Of a stretch of 64,000 nucleotides of DNA, positions 57,816-64,000 are shown one piece after another (positions within the stretch are counted from its first letter, which is position 1; every line of letters begins with the position of its first letter). The DNA is from Neocallimastix lanati (nom. inval.). Lineage: Eukaryota > Neocallimastigomycota > Neocallimastigomycetes > Neocallimastigales > Neocallimastigaceae. Made by a program: the position numbers and the translations under genes. The DNA lies in assembly GCA_016946835.1 (NCBI GenBank), contig JACVTC010000225.1, positions 83,824 through 147,823 of the forward strand. The letters run 5' to 3'. The notes under the pieces were generated by a model that saw only the letters and a program-made list of their open reading frames with translations, was not told the DNA's origin and ran no database searches.

Positions 57816-59039
57816 ATGGATAAAAAGAATAAGAGTAATAAGGCGCCTGAAAACACAAGAAAAACCACAGGGAGTGGTTCTTTGAAGAGTTCGGTGGGCA
57901 GCGTGACTGCAGAGAGTAGCCCTACGCCTGTAGAAGCACCTCCATCTCGACGCCAAAATACCGAAGACAAGAAAATGACTACTACTCCTGAGAAACCAGC
58001 TGTTTCTAGACCTAAACCAGCTGTGGCGCCTGAGAAGAGTCAACCTGAGGCTAGTAAACCTGAAGCCAGTGGGCCAGGAACTAACCAAGGAGAAAGTTCA
58101 AGCAAAAATGTTAATGCTGGAGCGATGGACTTTGCTGCTTTGCTGTGTAAGCAGATGGAGGACTTTAAGAACATGATAATAAGCACTCAGCAACAGACGG
58201 CTGCAATGATAGAACAGATGCAGAACCAAAGTGAAATGAGATTCGCTAAAATTGAAGCCGAACTAAGCAACTTTATCCCCGCTGTGGACCAACGATTTGG
58301 AGAGGTTGAGAGGCGTGTGGAAGACGAGGAGTCTAGTAGCCAAGCTAGTGTGCTAGAGCTTCAAAAGGTACAAGCGTATCTAAGTCAGCAACTTGCTGAA
58401 AGTAAAGATAAAGAGGCCGCTGTTAAAGCTGAAATCAAGAAGATTGAAACCTATCTGGATGCGGACCAGATAAAAGGAAAGCAAATACAACAAGACCTAG
58501 AGGATAAAGGTCAGAAATTGTTCAAGATTGAGGAATTCTTGGATGCGAACCAAGAAAGGGATAAGGCACATTTGAATGAGCTTGAAGAAAAAGTCGAGAA
58601 GCTAATGGCCATTAACCAGGTACAGCAACAGGAGATCGAACGACTGGGTAAGCTGGCTCTGGATGCTCAGAATAAGGAGCAGGCATCGACAAGTAAACCT
58701 TTCCCACTACACATAGATACTAAAGAAGCAAGATACGGTAGTTATCACCACTTCACGCCGCCTTTAATGACCAAAAGTGCGATGGAAGATGTGGTTATGA
58801 CCGACGCGTACCCTGTGGAGTACGAACGAGACATCCCAATGTTCAATGGTGAAAATGGAGATGTAGAATCATTTATTGACAGGTTAAAAAGGTACTTTGG
58901 TAGACACCAGAAGTATTACCAAAGCGAGCCACGGCTATGTTGTACTTTATTGAGGACCACTTACAAGGAACTGCTAAGAAGTGGTACCAAATGGACGAAG
59001 TATTCAAACAACGAGATGACCCACAACCTCAAAGGTTGA
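57816..59039 (+). CDS. gag: Chromovirus Gag, 5' part, frame broken in capsid domain
   Basis: Residues 1-100 are Lys/Pro/Ser/Glu-rich. Residues about 100-290 form a long coiled coil with three ~30-residue repeats (VQAYLSQQLAESKDKE; IETYLDADQIKGKQ; IEEFLDANQERDKA). The capsid starts near 345 (IPMFNGENGDVESFIDRLKR). After SEPRL (near 58934) the frame continues as CCTLLRTTYKELL, which is not capsid-like, whereas the frame one base back reads MLYFIEDHLQGTAKKWYQ, the conserved capsid core. So one base has been lost around 58936-58938, or the assembly has an error there. No slippery heptamer is present, so programmed frameshifting is unlikely. The last ~34 residues are an out-of-frame tail. Confidence 0.85.
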   Translation: MDKKNKSNKAPENTRKTTGSGSLKSSVGSVTAESSPTPVEAPPSRRQNTEDKKMTTTPEKPAVSRPKPAVAPEKSQPEASKPEASGPGTNQGESSSKNVNAGAMDFAALLCKQMEDFKNMIISTQQQTAAMIEQMQNQSEMRFAKIEAELSNFIPAVDQRFGEVERRVEDEESSSQASVLELQKVQAYLSQQLAESKDKEAAVKAEIKKIETYLDADQIKGKQIQQDLEDKGQKLFKIEEFLDANQERDKAHLNELEEKVEKLMAINQVQQQEIERLGKLALDAQNKEQASTSKPFPLHIDTKEARYGSYHHFTPPLMTKSAMEDVVMTDAYPVEYERDIPMFNGENGDVESFIDRLKRYFGRHQKYYQSEPRLCCTLLRTTYKELLRSGTKWTKYSNNEMTHNLKG

Positions 59040-62000
59040 TGGATAGATTGCTGAAAGAATTTAAAAGCGAGAGAACGTTGGAAGAAGTTAAAACAGCAAT
59101 GCTTAAACTTAGGCACGATTGGGGTAAAGCCTATGAATACCTATCAGAATTCAATAGGTTAAGCAGAATACTTCAGTTAACGGATGAAACCAAAAGACTA
59201 CTACTCGTACAACAAGTTAGACCCTCGGTTCGTGAAGCCTTTTATGATCTACCTGCAGAAAAGCAAACCTTAGAAGACTACGTGACTTGTCTAAGTAGAT
59301 GCGACACATTCCCCGCGGATTACAAAGACGATTACCTAGAAAGATACGAATATAACCGCGAGAAGAAGATAGCCATCATGGCCCTACTTGGAATGATGGA
59401 CCCGCGAAGACCCTCCAAGGATATTGAAGCCAAAAGAAGGAGGAACAGCGATAATCGCCGAGGCGACAAAAGAGATTTCAGTAGGAAAGAGCCTACTAAG
59501 CAAAACAATTACGATAGAAACAAGAAAGATGGATATAACCACAATAGTGGTAAAGATTTCAGTACGAGACCAAGCGAAAAGCAAAATTACTATAAAGACT
59601 CACGTACCAGCAGTAACAATCCAATCCCCAAGACAGCACTACTAATGCAAGCTGGGTCTGAGTACGAAGTATTTGTGCCTGAGGCCAAGATAAGTAATCT
59701 TCGTACCAAAGAGGGGCTCCAAGATTTAAATGTGCTGTACGATACTGGATCACAGATCAACATGATCCATCCGCAGTTAGCCAAGGAGATGGGACTCAAG
59801 ACAGAAGACCGTCCCTTAACATTCACTACTGCCGCTGGTAAAGTGCTGATACCACAGGTTACGGAAGAGTTCAAGATTAAGATTAAGCTGGTCGAAGAGC
59901 GTACTGGTAAAGTCAAATGGTATGACTTTAATACAATATGCAGGCTAGCCGAGGCTATGCCGAGAACGATTATTCTGGGATCAAGATTCATGGATAGACA
60001 TTTAATCTATAGAAAGATTGACGTCCATGATCAACAGCCTAAGGTATATAAAATAGATGGTGAAAGACCAGGGCTACCAGATGTAGACTCACCAGGAGAG
60101 TGCGCAGGTGAAAGTATCTACATGGTGCAACTCCCAGAAGAAGGAGAAGAAGCTGTGCAAAAGGAGATTCAACCTACAGCGAGAATTACCAAAATTATAA
60201 ATCAGGTTATTGATAACCAGAAGTTGAAGGACACGGTGTATGAATTAACGAGGCAATATTACCGTGATAGAGGAATTGAGTATACGATGGATTACTACGA
60301 TTATTTAATGGATTACGATAAATGGGCAGATTGGTTCAAGGTACAGAAGACTAAAAATCTAAAGGAGAGTGAAATCAATAAAAACCCTACGGAAAGTAGT
60401 GCACAAAAAGATAGCCAGACAAAAGATCATCTAGCCATGATCACGCAAGAGGATTCGGTAGCGGAAACAATCAGAAAAGTGGGACTTGAGAAGCTATTGT
60501 CAATAGGCGAAATTATAGATAAGTTTTACGGTGACTTAACGGAAGCATTCAATGAAGAAATCGCTGAGACATTACCAGAGCACAGGCCGTATGATTGCAA
60601 AATAGAATTAGAGCCTGATGCACCACTTTATAAAGGAGCTATCTACCCAACGAGTCCTAAAGAAGAGAAAGCACTTAAAGAATATATTGATGAAAATTTA
60701 GCTAAGGGGTTTATAAGAAGGTCAGAATCTCCGGCGGGTTACCCTGTATTGTTCGTGCCGAAGAAATCAGGTGAGCTACGACTTTGCATGGATTATCGCA
60801 AACTGAACCAATGGACTAAACGCAACGCCTATCCGATCCCAAGAATTAGTGCAGTGTTCGAAGCTATGAAAGGAGCAGTTGTGTTCTCCAAGTTCGACCT
60901 AAAATCTGCCTATAACTTGGTACGAATTCGAGAAGGTGATGAGTACAAGACAGCCTTCAACACCAAGTTTGGACACTTTGAACATTTGGTGATGCCTTTT
61001 GGGCTAACCAATGCACCAGCGGTGTTCCAAAGCTTCGTGAATGATGTCTTCAGCGAGGATATCGGGAAGTACTGTCAGGTCTACCTAGACGACATCGTAG
61101 TATATTCCAAAACCTTGGAGGAACATGTAGAGCATGTTCGAACGATTTTAAAGAAGCTGATACAACACAAACTTGTAGCTAAGATGTCCAAATGTGAGCT
61201 ACATAAGTTAAAGATCTCATTTTTAGGCCATGTGGTCAGCAAGGATGGTGTAGAGACTGACCCAGAAAAGATTAAGGCTGTGGCAGAATGGCCACAACCA
61301 GAAAATATCAAGCAGATGCAAAGCTTCTTAGGCTTTTGCAATTATTACAGGAATTTTATTAAGAATTTCTCTGAAATAGCCAAACCGTTATTTAAAATGA
61401 CCTCAAAGAAAGAAAAATTTGAATGGAGCGAAGAAGGATTGGCCGCGTTTCACAAATTAAAGGAAATGCTTACCTCTCCGCCAGTACTAGCTTATCCTGA
61501 CCACGAGAAACAGTTCTTCGTTGAATGCGATGCTAGTAATTACGCGATAGGAGGTGTGCTGTCACAGAAAGGAGACGATGGTACCCTTCATCCCATATAT
61601 TATTATTCGAAGACACTTAGTAAGGCTGAAGTAAATTATTCGATTACAGAGAAAGAACTATTAGCCATTAAGACTGCTTTTACAGAATGGCGACACTTGC
61701 TTCAAGGTGCGAAGCATAAAATTATTGTTTATAGTGACCACAGGAATCTGTTGTTCGCTACCAAACCACAATTACTAACTCCTAGGCAAATTAGATGGCA
61801 AGAACTATTCGCCACATACTGGTTCGAAATAGTTTACAGACCTGGGAAGAAAAATGGTAAAGCTGACGCCCTCTCAAGAGTTGAAACCGAGAAAACTGAG
61901 GGTAAAGAATTTGATAAAGATAGTCTATTAAAACCCGATCAATTGGTAGGATTTGATGACGTAGATGGAGAAACCAGTTATCTAGCCTTAGCTACCAATT

Positions 62001-63493
62001 TCGTGGATGATATCAAGCAGGCCTACCGTCAGGACAAAATGGCCCAAGAGATTATGAAAGATCTAGCAGAGGATGCCAGAAATAATTACAACAAGAAGCA
62101 TTGGCTAGAAGTAGATGGCCTTCTGGTTAGAAAGGAAAACCCTGAACAAATTTACGTGCCCACAACGTTCAGGAAAACAATTATTCAATTAAACCATGAC
62201 TCGGAGTACGCAGGACACTTAGGAATTGATAAGACTTCGGACCTAGTATCTAGGAATTTCTACTGGCCGAAGATGAGGAAGGATATATCAGGCTACGTGA
62301 AAGCTTGTAGAACCTGCGCTACTAAGAAGGATGATCGCCATAAAGAATATGGTACCGCGGTAAGAGTTCCGGTTGCAGAATTACCCTGGCAAGAGGTACA
62401 ATTGGATTTTATAACTGATCTGCCAGTGAAGAGTAGAGTAAGGACCAATAGTGGTTATATTTGGGAAACGAAAAGAGCAGGTTGTATCTTAGTATGTTGT
62501 GATAAATTAACCAAGATGATACACCTGATAGGATTCAAACATGTGCCCAACGCTAACGAGACTGCTGACGCATTCCTAAAGGAGATTTACAGGTTGCATG
62601 GATTCCCTAAGGTGGTTACAACTGATAGAGGAGTTCAGTTCACCAGTCAAGTATGGAAGGAGCTACTAGAGTTCTTCGGGACCGAAGTAAACCATGCTAC
62701 CACTAGTCACCACGAGACAGTAGGCCAAGTAGAAAGGAACAATGCCTACGTAGAGACTTATTTACGGTGCTTTGTGGGAACCTACGATGATGAAAGTTGG
62801 ATGGACTACTTGTTCTTAGCAGAGTTCTGCTATAACAACGCAAACCACGCTTCTACCCAACAATCTCCTTTCCTCACCTTATATAATTACCAGGTACACA
62901 ATTCCCCCAAAACAGCCGATTTAGTGCACTCGTTAGGTGAAGCTAAAATGATCGATAGCTTTGCTCACAACTTGGGAAACCTAAAGCACATCCTAGAAAT
63001 CGCCCAAACAAGATACCTGGATAACATGGATAGGACCCGCACAGATAATTACCCTAGGTACAGGTTGTTGGATAAAGTATGGCTAAAGAAACCTGAAAAT
63101 TATGACGCGTTGCCATTCTACAAACTTGCAACGAGAAAATTCGGACCATTCAAGGTGGTTGGTGTCGACGAAGAAAAGAAGAATTACAGATTAGATATAA
63201 GTCGTTCACCTTTCCCAAATATGTACCCAGTGTTCCATGTGAGTGAATTAGAACCATTCTACAAATTACCCAAAACATTAGTGCCGGCTCCTGCAGGAAA
63301 CCAAAAGATAATTCATATCCTTGGATCAAGGAAACACCAAGGACTTTATCAATATCTGGTTGCGTACCAGAATGATAAACAAGAGTGGGTCAACGCCGAC
63401 GTGATCGACGACAATCCTCACTACGCAGAATTGCTGAAGGATTACCAAGATTTTAGCTATAGCCAGTTCATCGCTAGCGTCGTCAACCATTAG
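58937..63493 (+). CDS. pol: Chromovirus Gag (rest)-Pol polyprotein with chromodomain (1518 aa)
   Basis: The annotated ATG lies inside the capsid core and is probably not a true start; the frame continues Gag after the one-base break. The basic nucleocapsid (about 165-230) lacks a CCHC knuckle. Protease has YDTGSQINM (Asp near 269). RT has [31 protein letters not shown] and YLDD (near 716). RNase H has VECDASNYAIGG (865), TEKELLA and YSDHRNL. Integrase has the HHCC finger (HDSEYAGHLG...CRTCATKK, from 1087) and DD35E at about 1157, 1230 and 1266. The C-terminus after FHVSELEPFY reads IIHILGSRKHQGLYQYLVAY, then EWVNADVIDDNPHYAELL, matching a chromodomain, which in chromoviruses guides integration to marked chromatin. 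All catalytic residues are present. Confidence 0.93.
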   Translation: MLYFIEDHLQGTAKKWYQMDEVFKQRDDPQPQRLMDRLLKEFKSERTLEEVKTAMLKLRHDWGKAYEYLSEFNRLSRILQLTDETKRLLLVQQVRPSVREAFYDLPAEKQTLEDYVTCLSRCDTFPADYKDDYLERYEYNREKKIAIMALLGMMDPRRPSKDIEAKRRRNSDNRRGDKRDFSRKEPTKQNNYDRNKKDGYNHNSGKDFSTRPSEKQNYYKDSRTSSNNPIPKTALLMQAGSEYEVFVPEAKISNLRTKEGLQDLNVLYDTGSQINMIHPQLAKEMGLKTEDRPLTFTTAAGKVLIPQVTEEFKIKIKLVEERTGKVKWYDFNTICRLAEAMPRTIILGSRFMDRHLIYRKIDVHDQQPKVYKIDGERPGLPDVDSPGECAGESIYMVQLPEEGEEAVQKEIQPTARITKIINQVIDNQKLKDTVYELTRQYYRDRGIEYTMDYYDYLMDYDKWADWFKVQKTKNLKESEINKNPTESSAQKDSQTKDHLAMITQEDSVAETIRKVGLEKLLSIGEIIDKFYGDLTEAFNEEIAETLPEHRPYDCKIELEPDAPLYKGAIYPTSPKEEKALKEYIDENLAKGFIRRSESPAGYPVLFVPKKSGELRLCMDYRKLNQWTKRNAYPIPRISAVFEAMKGAVVFSKFDLKSAYNLVRIREGDEYKTAFNTKFGHFEHLVMPFGLTNAPAVFQSFVNDVFSEDIGKYCQVYLDDIVVYSKTLEEHVEHVRTILKKLIQHKLVAKMSKCELHKLKISFLGHVVSKDGVETDPEKIKAVAEWPQPENIKQMQSFLGFCNYYRNFIKNFSEIAKPLFKMTSKKEKFEWSEEGLAAFHKLKEMLTSPPVLAYPDHEKQFFVECDASNYAIGGVLSQKGDDGTLHPIYYYSKTLSKAEVNYSITEKELLAIKTAFTEWRHLLQGAKHKIIVYSDHRNLLFATKPQLLTPRQIRWQELFATYWFEIVYRPGKKNGKADALSRVETEKTEGKEFDKDSLLKPDQLVGFDDVDGETSYLALATNFVDDIKQAYRQDKMAQEIMKDLAEDARNNYNKKHWLEVDGLLVRKENPEQIYVPTTFRKTIIQLNHDSEYAGHLGIDKTSDLVSRNFYWPKMRKDISGYVKACRTCATKKDDRHKEYGTAVRVPVAELPWQEVQLDFITDLPVKSRVRTNSGYIWETKRAGCILVCCDKLTKMIHLIGFKHVPNANETADAFLKEIYRLHGFPKVVTTDRGVQFTSQVWKELLEFFGTEVNHATTSHHETVGQVERNNAYVETYLRCFVGTYDDESWMDYLFLAEFCYNNANHASTQQSPFLTLYNYQVHNSPKTADLVHSLGEAKMIDSFAHNLGNLKHILEIAQTRYLDNMDRTRTDNYPRYRLLDKVWLKKPENYDALPFYKLATRKFGPFKVVGVDEEKKNYRLDISRSPFPNMYPVFHVSELEPFYKLPKTLVPAPAGNQKIIHILGSRKHQGLYQYLVAYQNDKQEWVNADVIDDNPHYAELLKDYQDFSYSQFIASVVNH

Positions 63494-63506
63494 TAGCTTG
63501 CTCCTT

Positions 63507-63514
63507 GGGAGAGG
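63507..63514 (+). promoter_or_regulatory. Polypurine tract
   Basis: GGGAGAGG three bases before the 3' LTR. Plus-strand primer site. Confidence 0.75.
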
Positions 63515-63517
63515 CCT

Positions 63518-64000
63518 TGTAACAGATACATGGTAACTTCAAGCCTATCCAATGATAGTTCTTTGGTTACGTAACGTATCTCTAAACAGCTAGCAATTTC
63601 GGCTAATCAAATAAAATCTTTTATTACTTTCGTACATTAAATTTTATTATTTTATAAATAATTATATAGTTAAATATTTATTTAAATATATTTTATTTAG
63701 TGATTAGTAAACTAAGTTAAATTAAATTATTTACCAATCATAATATTATTGACATGTATAAATAATAATTGAACTTGTAACTGTAACGCACTAGCGTTAC
63801 TATTAACGTAAATTGTTATTATAAATATTAATATTAATAAATAAAAATATAATTATTAAATAAAAAATATTACTCAGTGTAAGTCCAGTAACTAATAACA
63901 AATAAAGTTATAAAGTGCTGCGCTATATTCTCGTGTAATAAGAAATAATAATTATAGAATTAATTAAATTTAGTGTTTATTATTAACAACTCGAATAGAG
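63518..64000 (+). repeat. 3' LTR of chromovirus A (first 483 bp)
   Basis: Identical to 56476-56958 except T for C at 63884. Truncated by the window end. Confidence 0.95.

Larger units (their letters stand above)
56476..64000 (+). mobile_element. Young full-length chromovirus (Ty3/gypsy), family A, runs off window
   Basis: 5' LTR 56476-57033, leader, gag-pol, polypurine tract GGGAGAGG (63507-63514), 3' LTR from 63518; the predicted end at about 64075 is outside. The two LTRs show a single visible difference in the 483 bp shared in the window (C at 56842, T at 63884), so insertion is very recent. The left flank is ATAAC, similar to the TTAAC target of the solo LTR at 45727. Confidence 0.95.

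Overview
The window looks like a repeat-dominated stretch of a very AT-rich fungal nuclear genome. The best guess is an anaerobic gut fungus (Neocallimastigomycota). Support comes from intergenic DNA that is almost all A and T, two paralogous lineage-type ankyrin-like genes, a decayed nonribosomal peptide synthetase (NRPS), TTAGGG-type telomeric repeats inside the chromosome, and Ty3 (including a chromodomain type), Ty1/copia, LINE and MULE elements. The organism is an inference; no rRNA or typical housekeeping gene is present to fix it.

Layout. 1-3349 (-): decayed Ty3/gypsy gag-pol whose reverse transcriptase has lost its YLDD box. 4307-4885 (+): 5'-truncated LINE 3' end running into telomeric repeats. 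4886-6350: simple repeats and T-rich minisatellite. 6372-8432 (+): a 25-bp perfect hairpin, then a mutation-riddled copy of the chromovirus found intact at the right end. 8433-12898: AT desert with a degenerate direct repeat. 12899-13945 (+): ankyrin-like gene. 16481-27290: a ~270-285-bp satellite array split by a Ty3 element (19062-26508) with both LTRs, a 4-bp target duplication, a tRNA-type primer site, intact gag and pol, and a canonical -1 frameshift site. 27589-28737 (-): second ankyrin-like gene. 31713-35891 (+): intact Ty1/copia gag-pol. 36985-37310: a GC-richer island with hairpins. 38606-38622: telomeric repeats. 38858-41004 (-): NRPS relic, cut by a decayed copia (41005-44234, -).

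44761-51839 is the most remarkable part: a tRNA-like sequence followed by seven solo LTR-like units of three families (A, B, C), inserted into one another's ends. Each unit's target-site duplication can be read directly, and nearly all sit on an AACTGT-like motif. Family B carries hairpins whose arms differ between copies yet stay complementary.

52462-54285 (+) is the 5' half of another Ty3 element, with its own -1 frameshift site, fused to a broken MULE transposase (54286-55493). A full-length, very young chromovirus (family A) begins at 56476 and runs off the window end; it interrupts an older minus-strand gene whose 3' end remains at 56303-56475.

Apart from the two ankyrin-like genes, the fragment at 56303-56475 and the NRPS relic, all recognisable coding content is mobile. 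The window reads as a sink where elements land in each other, in satellite DNA, beside a tRNA-like sequence, and possibly at former telomere ends.
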